This document shows positions 7,420-18,528 of a stretch of 21,822 nucleotides of DNA, in pieces. Within the stretch, counting starts at the first letter, position 1, and every line of letters starts with the position of its first letter. This DNA is from Gnetum montanum (taxonomy: Eukaryota > Streptophyta > Gnetopsida > Gnetales > Gnetaceae), in assembly GCA_015680685.1 (NCBI GenBank), contig MNCI01025132.1, forward strand, positions 518,832-540,653, given 5' to 3'. A model generated the notes under the pieces. The model was not told the DNA's origin and did not search any database. It worked only from the letters and a program-made list of their open reading frames with translations. The position numbers and the translations under genes are program-made.

Positions 7420-10195
7420 ATGGCCCCAAAAAGAAGAGATTGAGCAGGGCCTTCCCAAGGAGCAGCTAAACGCTTGAGAGGAGGCAGAGGCCAAGAACCT
7501 CACATAGAACACCCAGAGCAAAAAGTACACTCATTCAACATTCATCAAGAAACCCCTGCGACAGTGTAATCTGGCCATGCAGAAGGTGGAGAAGTTAGAG
7601 TCCTAGAACCAAGGCAACGTCTCACGTTGTCCCCAGAATGTCGCCAAGCCATTTGGGAGAAATCCACCTTCTCAGCCGTGATCATGGAGCTCAATTTCAG
7701 GCCTTTCACTGAGTTTTCTCCCGAACCAATGAAGACTCAACTTAAGGCATCTTCACTATGGTCCATTCTTTCGAAAAGTGGTGACTTGTATTTGGGTGAG
7801 ACATACTAATTCTAGCATGGCAAGGAAGAAGGCACCATTGCCAATGTAGGTGGCATTCTTGTTGATTTCTCTGCAAGGGCCATTGTAGAGGTCCTGAATC
7901 TTCCAAACAAGGGACCAAAGGTTGCTCATCTATTCACTCGCTTAGATGTGGACGCAAGAAAATTATGGTTGAAATGGGCTTACAACAAAGAAAATAAATT
8001 TTATGGAGAATTGACCCTTAAAGAGAGGATTTACTTTAAGATCATCACTTATCACATTTTTCCCACCAAATCTTTAAACAAACTATCCACTTATGCGGCG
8101 TAGGGTAGTGGAATTTTGATGGGAAAATTTAATGTAAATCTACCCCATTTATATTTGATGGAAATACTAAGGCGATTCAAAAGAACAAAGATAGGGAAGC
8201 TTGCCTTACCTTTCCCTTGTCTCATTAGGAAGTTGTGTAGACGTGTTGGAATTTTGGGCTATATGAATGATATTCTTAGAAAAGCGCAAAATTCTTCATA
8301 TGCTGAACTACTCAAACAACTGATGCTAAGGAAAGATGTTAGCAAGTAATTAGAGTAAGAAGAAGAGCAAAAAGTTGGACCCACTGTGCCTCAAATAGTA
8401 GCTCCCATCCAACAACAAGAAGTAGGGCCCAACACACAACCCACAAACCAGTAAGTTCAACAATCGCACTGTCGCAACAAGACTATCGACCATCCATCAA
8501 TCACCTCTAAATAATCACTAAGACGGTTAGTTGGGGGAGTCATGATGTCGAAAATTTATTCAAGGTCATTGACAATGTTATGTAACCCACTATTTCAACT
8601 AATCCCATGAGTGGACACATTTCATTGATTTCAAGAGGAGAGTGCCAATGGTCTCAGTAGATCTTTGGGAATGTTGCATCCTTCCAAGTTAGATTAGAAA
8701 TTAGTGAAGGTGCCACAGTTGTGGTCATGCAACACCAAGATGTGGCAAGTGTAGCAGAGGTGGTCATAGACCACATCAAAGAATCTTTTAATGTTCCCAT
8801 TGTGCCATCAGTAGATTTTATGGGAGCACGTGATGCTCAAGTTTTGGCTGGTTCCTCAATGAATCCTGTAGAACATGAGGATGTTTTGGATCGCTTGCTA
8901 TAAATAGGACAAGTCATGGCTTCCTTATTTGACATCCCTTAAGATGTCACAACAATATAATTAGATCTTATTTCAACTACAGGAAAATTGATCATGGCTA
9001 AAGTTAGGGTCGAGCATGTGGAAGTAGAATTGCAAAGACTGCAAGAAAAGCTCATCACCCTACAAGCTGAACGAAGGGATCCTTCCCGATTCTTTATAGC
9101 TGGCCAATTGGATGTTTTTAGAAATGAGCAACTAAATAAATTATTAGAAGAGAATAAAAAGGTGGAAAGGGGAAAAGAATAAGCCAATTGGGATGCTTCC
9201 AAGGCACAAGTTCAAATGTACATACATGCTAAGGCTCTCAAGGCCCTCCAGGAGGAGAACAAACAGTTTGCTACTGAAAATCTTTGACTGACGACAATTA
9301 AGAAACAAAAGAATGTTCTTAAAGAAAGTTTCCAACAGATGCAAGAACAATTAGTATGAGTCAACCAAGATATGAATTGCTTGGCTAAGAAAAATAGAAC
9401 CCTCTCCATGGAGGAGGTCCACACCATTCGTCAAAAGACAGCAATAGAGATTAGTGCATGGAAAAATGAGGCCAAAAAGCATAAGAAGTTAAAGAGCACT
9501 TCCATGATTAGGTGGGGATGTATAAAGAAACCATCGAAAAGGAGATTTGTATGGCTAAGGCCCACATTAACTCTTTCAATGCTCAACACACTGAGTAGTG
9601 AGCCATATTGAATACATATGCCTTTGTCCAGCAAGCAGAACTGAAAAGCTAGGACCTGTAGATTTAAGACTTAATAGAGCACATGGAGTTGGCAAATCTA
9701 CGATATGCCAACTCAGCCATGTTAATAGTAGGGCACTCGAGAAGTGAGCTTGAGAAATAGGTAGCCACCACTTATGCTAAGTATGAGATAGAGTTTTTCA
9801 AACATAAGAAAATGTTGCAAAAATTAGAAGTTGCAAACTTTGAATTAGAAGTGGTCAAAGTAAGCTAACACGACCAAAGAGATGTAGTAGCAAACTTGGC
9901 TTGATGGCTGATAGATTATCATGAATTACAAGATAAAGCTAGAGCCTATGAGGAAGAATGATGGTAGTTTGCTACATGGTATGTCAAAGCGAACTAGATG
10001 TTTCCATAGCTACCATGTCCATGGAAGGTGCCAACTCCATCAAACATTGGGACATTAACATGGACTGCGCATGATCCTCAGACAAAAGAAGAGAAACTAT
10101 AAAAGCTTCTCATACGTCAACAATCTAAGAAGCCTATAATACCAAACAAAGGGAAAGCACCAATGGAGGAGCCACCACCTCTGGGAACCACATGA
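7420..10195 (+). pseudogene. ORF2 accessory protein, plant transposon domain plus coiled coil (element B)
   Basis: Start ATG 7420 gives MAPKRR, a basic start resembling a nuclear localisation signal, and follows a splice acceptor. Residues about 65-310 resemble the 'putative plant transposon protein' family: LTLKERIYFKIITYHIFP, then NVNLPHLYLMEILRR, then LALPFPCLIRKLCRRVGI. A Gln-rich linker follows, then the coiled-coil half shared with element A (VVVMQHQD, DHIKESFNVP, LQEENKQ), and the end KAPMEEPPPLGTT with TGA 10193-10195. Frame 1 runs to about 8450, frame 0 from about 8343 to 9495, and frame 2 after a single-base deletion near 9496. Stops are numerous (for example 7807, 8101, 8341, 9902, 9995). 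Function is unknown. Athila-type envelope-like proteins share the position but no clear membrane segments are seen here. Confidence 0.7.
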
Positions 10196-10350
10196 GTTCC
10201 AACATTTTGTATTTTGTGTTTTGTGTCTAAATCTTGTGTTTTCCATACTGTGGCATGGCTAGTCAATAGTAATCAGTAATTCCATACCTTCATAATGTTT
10301 TGTAAGGGGCTCGTTTCTCATTGTATTAACTCAAGGACGAGTTTTTATTC
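10196..10350 (+). other. 3' untranslated stretch of element B
   Basis: T-rich sequence between the ORF2 stop and the polypurine tract, aligned in content with 1901-2055. No gene is seen. Confidence 0.5.
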
Positions 10351-10363
10351 AGTCATGGGGGTA
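10351..10363 (+). other. Polypurine tract of element B
   Basis: AGTCATGGGGGTA directly precedes the TGATGA start of LTR2. It matches the tract before LTR1 apart from one A/G difference, and is repeated exactly (first 12 bases) at 5505-5516. Confidence 0.75.
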
Positions 10364-10389
10364 TGATGAATTGCGATTTGCTAGGCCCT

Positions 10390-10442
10390 AATATCAGGTA
10401 CGCGATATCACGACATGGATACGATATCATATACGCGATATC
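10390..10442 (+). promoter_or_regulatory. U3 array of four GATATC-like sites in LTR2
   Basis: Sites start at 10390, 10404, 10423 and 10437, with spacings 14, 19 and 14. One site is AATATC, the rest GATATC. The last lies 24 bp before the TATA box, as in LTR1 and LTR3. Confidence 0.6.
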
Positions 10443-10460
10443 ATGATTCTTTTGTTAACC

Positions 10461-10468
10461 TATAAATA
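10461..10468 (+). promoter_or_regulatory. TATA box of LTR2
   Basis: TATAAATA lies 24 bp after the start of the last GATATC and 191 bp before AATAAA at 10652-10657. Confidence 0.7.
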
Positions 10469-10651
10469 TAGCACTTAGGTGCACAATTGGGAGAGAATTT
10501 TTTAAGTTGGAAGTTCTTTTCTTTTGGTAGTTTAGTTTTCAGTTTCTTTCTTCCAAGTTAGTTATTCCCAATGCATGCCTACATTGTGATGTTTATAATT
10601 GTACGTCACCTTCGTTTGAGTGTGACGTACTTGGACACATGCATGATCAAC

Positions 10652-10657
10652 AATAAA
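10652..10657 (+). promoter_or_regulatory. Poly(A) signal of LTR2
   Basis: AATAAAGATCGAGATTAC aligns with the same signal in LTR1. As this is a 3' LTR, it would have been the working polyadenylation signal of element B. Confidence 0.6.
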
Positions 10658-11097
10658 GATCGAGATTACTTTCATCATTGTAGTATTCACTTAGATTAAT
10701 TTTGTTGTTTTAATTATTTAATTCCTCCTTTATTTAACAGTTCAATTTATTGTTATTTACTTTTCTTATCATTAAGCGGCATGTGTATGCCTTAATCATG
10801 AACATTCAAGTGTGAATACTTGACATGCCTAGCAGTAATCCCATGAAGTCCAAGACGTGTATGGACACCTAAGGACGAATACCATCGCCATAAGCTAATT
10901 TAGGTTTTGCTTCCATTATTAGTTTAATCAATTTATCTTTTCTGTTATTAGGAGTAACATAGAATTAGGACAGCATCATATGCCTCACTTTGGACTAAAC
11001 CATACGTGACAAAGCTACATCTAGTCTAGGTGGGAAGATAGTGAACTGTGATCAACATATAACTATCTAGGGGTGCCACAACTAGTCCATCCGCGAA

Positions 11098-11142
11098 GTT
11101 CAACCAAATCATGCATACACGGTCATATTTGTATGGTTGAGC
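11098..11142 (+). promoter_or_regulatory. U5 stem-loop in LTR2
   Basis: TCAACCA (11100-11106) pairs with TGGTTGA (11134-11140), the same stem as at 2843-2887. The loop sequence differs but both arms are unchanged. Confidence 0.45.
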
Positions 11143-11166
11143 ATAGGGGTATCTTGTAGCTCATCA

Positions 11167-12996
11167 AATATCTACCCTATATTAAGATGCAACATTGTGA
11201 CTATTAAAATTTTTTCTCTAAAATTCACATAAGTTGCCACATACCTCCAATGTGAGAAACATTTCATGGTTGATAGTTCCCTTGGTTCCTTCCTATGATT
11301 TGGGACTATGAAACACTTAGAGTTATCATTTTGTGACACTTTAGTGTTATGAAAACCTATTTGGCTTAACAAATCCAATAAAGGGGCTTCATTTTAGTTC
11401 ATCCTCTCTATTTTTTGTCCTTCCTCTCTACTCGGAGAACTACATTTAAGCATGATTTTGCAAAGATTACAAACATTTAGATAGCTTGGATTGAAAATTT
11501 TAGTGTGGCTTCATGCTAAACCTTGTACGAAATCATGAAGGATTTAGGGTGAGACCCACTAGGGATATATCATCGTAGTCCACTGATTCTATTCTTAGTG
11601 TTGTTTATTTCTTTGTTCTTGTTGAGGTCATAGATGTTCCTACTAGAGGTGCATTTAAGAATTATGTAGATTCTCTTATGTTGTAGGTTCACTTCTTAGT
11701 GGAGAAGTGGGGCACATCGATTGTTGATTGGTGTAGCCCTGTCCCAAATCTATTGGATCCAAAGGAATTTCCTAGGGTGCAAGATAAGGTGACACCTTCT
11801 TCTCACCAAACAAAGGTATTAATGCTCCAACTTGGAATTTACAAAATTAATCATTCTCACACACATTTGACATGCCTCTCTCAACCCATTGTTTGATCAT
11901 ATGTCACAATGTCATATTACACCATACATACTATCAATGGAAAAGCCCCCCAGCCCTACATACTATTTATCCCAAAAATTCATTCAATATATATATTTAC
12001 ATAGGTGATGCTTTTCGTCCTTGACACTATCCAAAATTTAGCTAAAACTTTTAACATATGATTGTAGATTTCAAGACAAATGTTGAGATAGATTTTGTTT
12101 GTGAATCATTAGGGTAAGAATGAAATAAATAAAGGGCATAAAGGATTTAAAGCAAAAGATAAGGTTTTGCACTTTATACTTTTCTAAACTATTCACCTTT
12201 GATAATTTAAACTTAAATGTAGGTGCATTACACTATTTTTATTCATATATAAAGTTTCCAATGACTATGTTCTATGCTTTCTAGTCAAATATAAGCATCA
12301 ATGAATATCACAAAAATAAACTTAGGAATAACAAATTATCGTAGTTCATTTTGAGTTATCAAAATTAGATATAGACACATAGGGTTAGATTCATCAATAT
12401 ATTAGATAACTAAGATTTTTTATTTTGATCAAAAACAGTTAAGAAGAAGATAATTTGAATCAAGGAAGATACAAATGTAATAAAATGAGTTTTTAAATCA
12501 AAATCTTGAAACACCAAAGCCCAGCCTACCTAGAATCATCATAAATTATGGCAACCATGCTTACATATCCCACAAAACAAAAGCATTGAATTTAAATATG
12601 GATTTTAAAATAAAGGAATGAATACTAGGCTTCTAATATTCAATCCTGCTGATAGTCAAAACCAATTTCATGGCATAAACAATAACCCTAGTGTTAAGTG
12701 ACCTACAAAATCCAATCATCATTATAGTCCATCTTTAGAATCAAACAAGATTTTTAAAAACCATTCATTATTTTAATCCATGTCTAAAATTAGACATAGG
12801 TTTCACGAAGATTGAAGCCTATATAAATTGAAGGAGGAGACTCCAGACAATCAATTGATAGCCTTCTTCCACTACTTTGATGTTATTAAGAGTCCATGAA
12901 AGCACTTTCATTCTTTGATGTTCCTGAAATAGAGTTTAAAACATATAGTCAAAATTTCACAAAATAGAGGTACCACGTATATGATACGATATCACT
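11167..12996 (+). other. AT-rich unassigned region
   Basis: Apart from the repeat copy at 11272-11384, no gene or known element is supported. Small ORFs (for example 11699-11896 on plus) have no recognisable motif. A TATATAA sequence near 12820 is followed by GAAGGAGGAGACTCC, which would suit a promoter, but nothing downstream confirms a transcription unit. Confidence 0.4.
11272..11384 (+). repeat. Diverged dispersed repeat, copy 1
   Basis: It aligns with 16832-16950 in the same orientation. Shared words include ACACTTAGAGTT and ATCCAATAAA, plus GTTCCTTCCTATG against GTTCCTTCTTATG. The similarity fades on both sides. The family is unknown. Confidence 0.5.
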
Positions 12997-13140
12997 GGTA
13001 TGTATACTATAAGCTTTTCTCTTCATGATTTGTTCTCCATGGTGTATACTACTATTAGCTTTTCTCTTCATGGTATGTATTGTTTCTTTGTGGTGAATAC
13101 TATTGTTGGCTTTTCGCTTCATGGTCTGTATTGTCATCAT
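12997..13140 (+). repeat. Three-unit minisatellite, period 45-51 bp
   Basis: Units begin at 12997, 13041 and 13092. Each has a GGT(A/G)..ATACTAT start and a core AGCTTTTCTCTTCATG (starts 13012, 13057 and, with changes, 13108). Core spacings of 45 and 51 are multiples of three. The minus strand reads a repeated peptide TMKRKANxSIHH across it (within 12949-13158), but no gene context supports translation. Confidence 0.65.
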
Positions 13141-16100
13141 AAATTCACATAAAGTCATGAAGGTAGGACATGTACATTGATGTCAACCATGTATCTAAGT
13201 CATGTGATTTCTTGTCAATTTGATGAATTCCAGGTGGAGCATTAATACCCTTTTTTGGCAAGAAAAGGGAATCGCTTGCTAGACAACATTGGGGTAATGT
13301 TATTATAGATGGTATCAAAGTGTCTTTCAAAGTGTTGTAATAATTATGAAATTTTCTAGAATAATATGATTTTTATTTTTAGGCTACAAGTTTTCTATTC
13401 TATGATCCCTCTGGTAGATTACCATTATTGATTTTGGATCATGAGAGTTTTGTCTCTTATATCTACTTGAGTTGCCCATTTTGTAAGGCCCTTGTAAAAT
13501 CTATATGTTTGTGGAGCCATTGCCATGTCACTCAGAATGTTTCCTATGCTATGTTGATACTTGGCTAGCTTAGATGCATGGTTGGGCTTTCCTCCACTAC
13601 TTATATCAGTGGTTAAACAAGAAAGTTGGTTCTTGTTCATGATGTTTAGTAAAAGTTTTATTGTAATGTACATAATGTTGTTCAATAAACTTCACATTCA
13701 TGGTCTTTAGCAGTTCATTTGGGATGAATTGGGTCTTTTCTTTACTTTGGTTACCATCCAAATAACATATTTTAAGCTAGCCTTATTTGATGTGTAGCAT
13801 ATGGGATCCAGGTTTGATATTTCTAGGTTATGATTTTACATAGTTCTTTTAGATGAAGTACCTTTGGACATGTGCTTATTATGAGGTTGAGTTTGATTGA
13901 ACAAATATTATTATAGGCAAACTATGTGATGTTTGTGCTATTGTCAGTGTGCTTGTCTATTTATGTGCATGTCTTTCTTTCATTTTCGCTATGATTTTTT
14001 CATGCATTGCATTCACTTCCTATCTTTATTTGCTATTTTTTAGTCTTCATAGCTTTGATGTGGCTTTATACCATATCGTGGGAATTCATTGTCTTAGCAA
14101 CATGGAACATAGTTAACAAGCTCTTGATTGGATCTTACTTTTGATGTCGTTTTATGTTTATTATTGTTGGATTTTGAGATTTATCCTATTGGTTTACTTT
14201 ATCTTGAGATAAGATATTGTGCATGTGTTTCTCTATTTACTCCTTTTCATATGGTCAAGCTCTTAATGAAGAAATCTATTGTTGGTTTTGAGCTTTATTT
14301 GGACCTTTCAAGAAGTTGGTTGTTCCTATTTTAGACTATTTTAGAACCTCTTCTCTTTTGTGCATGCTTTGTGTTACTTGAGGTTCATGTTGTTCTTAAT
14401 GTGGTATAGTATGCAAATGCTTTTGAGATCTCTCACCCTCTTATTGTTGAGGCCTACTGATATTTATTTATGTTTTCTAATGCTATTGTGAGTTGATGAT
14501 GTTATTTTTGTTTTCATATCTTTGAGATGTTTTAGACCTTTTTTTTTGATGAGGTTGGGTGTTTTCTTGGAAGGATGCTCTCTAATTATTATGTTTTCAC
14601 TTGAAATTTTGAAATTGTTACAGTTGTCCCTTGTATGTCGTTTGGGTTTTCTTGTTTACATAGCTATCTCATGATGGTCCATGTGTGTTGTAGTGTAGAT
14701 GATTACTATGCTTGATGTTTGGGGTCATTTATTCCTTGTAGCATCTACAAATTATTTTATATATTCTCTAATCTTTAATGACCATGATCTTGTATCTTGG
14801 ATGTATTGCATGACTTGAATGTTGCATATATCCATGGTAACTCCTTTACATTTCCAAGCTTATAGTCTCAATCTTCTAGGTAGCATAATTTTATATTGTA
14901 AAACAGTGAGAACCTTTTATGCTAGTTTTGTAGGCAAAGATAGAATTCTTTTCTTTGTGTTTTGTAAAGAACAAATTGTTTAAAATTAGTTTGAATTCAT
15001 AGTAGAGACACAGTAAAATAGTAGTACTTTTAATGCCAAATTCTTTGCAAAACAAGTTGATGAAGTAGTATTGGTGTCCACATATTTTTAGTAATGTTTA
15101 ATTAGTCAATATCTCTCTTGGCTCCACGACTTTAGGTAGACTCATTTGATGGTTCTCTTTCTTCATTCCTTTTATGGACCCAAAACAAAAGATAATGGTA
15201 AGTAATTTGATCCTGGGCATATGTCTCTTGTATTCCACCTAAAATCATTGAAAACTTGGTTCCTCTAAAGGCTAATTAAGACAATTGTAAATTAGTTGTA
15301 TGGCCAAAACTAACAATTTAGTATAATGTAGAGATGTAATCCTTTCTATTTCAAATACTAGGGTTGTATATATTGATCAATATTTAAATAAGTGTTACAA
15401 GACTTGTTTGTAGATTCATAAAATTTCAAATTATGTTGTCTTCTAGGAACACTCATTTGTCTTTCCTATAATCCTCTTGTTCAACATGATAGTGGTTTAG
15501 AAAATTTGTCTTTTGTCTTCTCTATTGTGAGGCCAAATAGCAATACACCGATGTTGATTAGCAATATGGAATGATGACCTTCCTGTATCATGGTTGATAT
15601 ATGTATTGATGTAAAGTTGATGATTAGTCTTGATTTAGAGAGAAACCTCATTTTTGAGTTTGGAAAAATTCTCCCTTAATTTTCATGCTAGAATTCTTAT
15701 GATTGGGTATGATTCTTAATTGGTTATGGAAGCCTTGGTCTTCTTAAAATGTGTAGCAAACATCCTCTCTAGGAATGCTTAGCAATTACAATTTATCTTA
15801 TGTCCCATTGTAAGGTGGGTCTAAAATATTAATAGAATATTGAAGTTTGTTCTCACTAGTTGTGTGATCGTTTGGTTAATGGATGTCTTATCAATGGTTA
15901 ACTATTTGATGACTCGAGTTGAGGACTATTCTAGTAGAAATTTTTGTAGTTATCCTTTGTTTGTTTCAATATTTGAATAGTTAGATCAATGTTCATGAGT
16001 ACCTAGTCATTTTTTAGATGTGTTTTAGAGAATGTGATGCTCATGTTATAGCTTGGAGAAGATTATGAGGCACATTTGGCATTCTCTAGTAAATAATTGT
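13141..16100 (+). other. T-rich unassigned region
   Basis: About 3 kb with a strongly T-rich plus strand. Minus-strand ORFs at 13145-13330 and 13425-13685 have mixed composition that could be decayed coding, but I recognise no domain. No LTR pair, splice pattern or RNA gene is supported. Confidence 0.35.
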
Positions 16101-16175
16101 ATGTGTTCCTTAGTGGTAGAGTGGTTATCTTGTTGGATAGTCTTATGACGACAAGGTCAAATTGGTTGTTTGTTG
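16101..16175 (+). other. tRNA-like relic, possible SINE head
   Basis: TAGTGGTAGAGTGG (16111-16124) resembles a tRNA A box and D arm. GGTCAAATTGG (16155-16165) stands where a decayed B box would be. AGTC and GAC around TTATGAC could be an anticodon arm. Acceptor pairing and an intact T arm are absent, so this is not a working tRNA. A tRNA-derived SINE fragment is possible, and so is chance. Confidence 0.25.
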
Positions 16176-16831
16176 AATGAACCTTGTTTGGAAGGATGAC
16201 ACAATGTTTCTTCCTTCCCACCAAGATGAACTTATGGATATGAGATAGTGGTGTCTATATGGACATGCTTGATTCTTGAGGCATTTCTCCATTAGAGCAT
16301 GCACTCTTTGAGAAAATGTCTCACAAGTTTAATACCATGGCTAAAAATAAATCATGGCAAGCCTTTATATCAATTAAAAAAATAACAAAAATCATCAATG
16401 GATGTCAAGTTACCATTTAGATGACCTCTACTAGATTGTGAGAGAAAGTAAGAGAGAGTACATATTTTGCATAGGTATGGAACTATGTAAGAGGATATGT
16501 CTATTGGATCCTATGGGACGTGAATATAAGGAATGCCTTAGTGTCATTAGTCCTTTGGTTCAACCTTATCCCTATCATCATTATGTAGTAATACTCATTT
16601 AGTTCCACCAAGTGGCTTTTGTATTTCATGCAAAGCATTGGTTGGAGAGGTGTATTAGGTTTCAAGGTTGGTACCTTTATTTAGATCTAGTATTGTTCAT
16701 ACTAGTTCATTTTCTAGGTTTGATAGAGTTTGAAATTGTACATGAAGCATACTCTACAACTTTATTTTCAGCTCTAGTTTGAGGTCGTCACTTCTTTTGT
16801 GTGGGGAAGAGTTATGAGCAAGGTCCTAGTA

Positions 16832-16950
16832 TTGGTAGTTCTCCTGGTTCCTTCTTATGGTTCAAGAACCATGGAACACTTAGAGTTGTCATTCTATGAT
16901 GCTCCAATATTAGGAAAACCTTTTTGGATTGGAGGATCCAATAAAAAATG
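16832..16950 (+). repeat. Diverged dispersed repeat, copy 2
   Basis: Partner of 11272-11384, 5.56 kb away in direct orientation. This copy is open on plus (within 16799-17005), including LGKPFWIGGSNKKW, which hints at a coding origin. No family is recognised. Confidence 0.5.
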
Positions 16951-17005
16951 GGTCTTTGTAAAAAAGCATAATTTTTTGGTAGTTCAAAGGTTGCTCTCCT
17001 TCTAG

Positions 17006-18405
17006 AATAAGGGCCAAAAGAAGTGTGGAGATCCTTACAAGTTTCATACTATCTTAACCACTTAAAGAACTACATAACCTTGATTCTTTATGTACTATGT
17101 CACAAGGATATCTAGGTTTGTATATTAGTTTTTGATTTAATACTTAGGCCATTGCCCTCATCTAAGGAGCAAGGCTTAGGACTATATGTGTTAGAGTAGG
17201 AACATGTCTTATCTCTCTTAAGGAATAATGTCTATTATGTCTCTGCTAGCACTTTTTGGGAGTGTGGTATGTTTTATGTTAGTCGGTTGCTTATATGATT
17301 ATAAAGGAATCCTTGTGACGCTTCTAACCCATGGATTAATGAATGATATATGTGTCATGTACTTATGCCATGCTTATAGGTTTTTGAGGATGTTCAGGTG
17401 TAGTCTACCTTAAGTTTGCTTTGGAGCCCTTGGTAACTTTAGAACAATTGGATGGTGTCAAGCAGTGCTTCCTTAGAGCATTGCCATTAAAATTAGTATT
17501 GGAGTAAAGGTTTGTGTTTGAGTAGAAGAATTATTTAAATGCTTTTTCAAAATACTTGTGTGTGCTCAAGTTGGTTATGATGTATTGTTAGAGAAACAAA
17601 TTTTATTTTACTAGTTGATTCATATGGCAAATGAAGATGGTGGTTTTGTCATGTTTTGAATACGAGGCAATGTAACCATTTTATGTTTGTGTGTTGGAGG
17701 ACAATGTTGGGTTCTCATCCAAGGATTCTTTTCCTAGAATGTTTTAAATTTTTCAATTTATGAAAATCTCATGTCTAATAGGAGTGTCCCCATGTCCTTG
17801 TTCTTGGGTGGTAGCTTAAGTATAAAAATTCTCAAATGTTTTAATGTAATAGTTTCTTTGTTCAAAATTTCCTCATTAAGGATTTGATTTGAGTCATTAA
17901 GTAGTTGTACTAAATGTGGGTAGTGATCCATCCCTCTATGAAATAACACAGTGCATGGTTATTAGCTTATCAATGATTAAATAGAGAAGGAATTATGTGC
18001 TTTGATTAGATGATATGCCATTGGAAAATAATGGGATATGTGATAATGCTCTTAGAAGAATAATGATTATGGTAGATAAGTCTCTATGTTTACCATCTTC
18101 TTTCTATGTTCACATCTTGCATAGTTGAGGAGTTAGAGAGATTATCTTCTACCCATGTGGTATGATGCTTTTGGTTACTTGGAAATATTATGTTAGACAA
18201 TAGTTCTTATTTTATGGCACATCTCAACAAAGGTTGTTTTTGATGCCAAACATTTTGTTGATTATGATAAGGAATGAGACATAAGATTTGATGCCTAACC
18301 ACCTAAACCAAAGATGGACGATCAAATATTTTACCAAGGTAGTTTGCGCCAAGAAGGGTGGAATTTAGCTAGTCAAGTTCTTGGATGGGTTGAAGCATTA
18401 GTGTG
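17006..18405 (+). other. AT-rich unassigned region
   Basis: No gene or element is supported. A minus-strand ORF at 17758-17949 (with LRIFILKLPPKNKDMG) has protein-like composition but no recognisable domain or neighbours. Confidence 0.35.
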
Positions 18406-18476
18406 TGTGCATGTATGTGAGAGGAAGAGAGAATAGATGTTTCAAGAAAAAAGAAGAGAGAGAGCATACATGCACA
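18406..18476 (+). repeat. 12 bp inverted repeat around a GA-rich loop
   Basis: TGTGCATGTATG (18406-18417) and CATACATGCACA (18465-18476) are exact reverse complements, separated by 47 bases rich in GA runs. It lies 42 bp before LTR3. It could be host flank or the remains of a small foldback element. Confidence 0.4.
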
Positions 18477-18528
18477 TGAGTGTGAAAAGAGAGTATGGTA
18501 AAGTAACTATAGGTAGATGATGGGACGT

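Larger units (their letters stand above)
2065..11166 (+). mobile_element. Element B: non-autonomous Tat/Athila-like LTR retrotransposon
   Basis: Order: LTR1, tRNA-Asp primer binding site, gag, spacer, internal promoter and intron, ORF2, polypurine tract, LTR2. All parts lie on the plus strand in a logical retrotransposon order. The total is 9.1 kb. No protease, reverse transcriptase, RNase H or integrase coding is seen, so movement would have needed enzymes from a partner element. Placement near Tat/Athila rests on the primer site and the presence of a long non-pol ORF, not on pol phylogeny. No target site duplication can be tested, because the left end abuts element A. Confidence 0.75.
10364..11166 (+). 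repeat. LTR2 (3' LTR of element B), 803 bp
   Basis: The repeat starts TGATGA and ends TCATCA. It aligns with LTR1 from U3 to U5 (for example TGTGACGTACTTGGACACA, CATACGTGACAAAG and TATGGTTGAGCATAGGGGTA). No primer binding site follows, since the next bases are AATATCTACC, so this is a true 3' end. Substitutions from LTR1 are mostly transitions. Confidence 0.85.

Noticed and set aside
12949-13158. Minus-strand ORF with repeated TMKRKAN peptide as a gene.
   Set aside because: It is fully explained by the minisatellite; no start context, splice sites or neighbouring coding.
13310-13320. TGGTATCAAAG resembles the initiator tRNA-Met primer site of Copia elements (TGGTATCAGAGC).
   Set aside because: No LTR end (CA) directly precedes it, no matching LTR pair is visible, and no Copia protein is found downstream. 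Probably chance.
16799-17005. Plus-strand ORF as a small gene.
   Set aside because: It overlaps a dispersed repeat whose other copy is full of stops; hydrophobic start reflects T-rich sequence.
17758-17949. Minus-strand ORF with protein-like composition as a pol remnant.
   Set aside because: No reverse transcriptase, RNase H or integrase motif can be seen, and length alone is expected by chance in AT-rich DNA.
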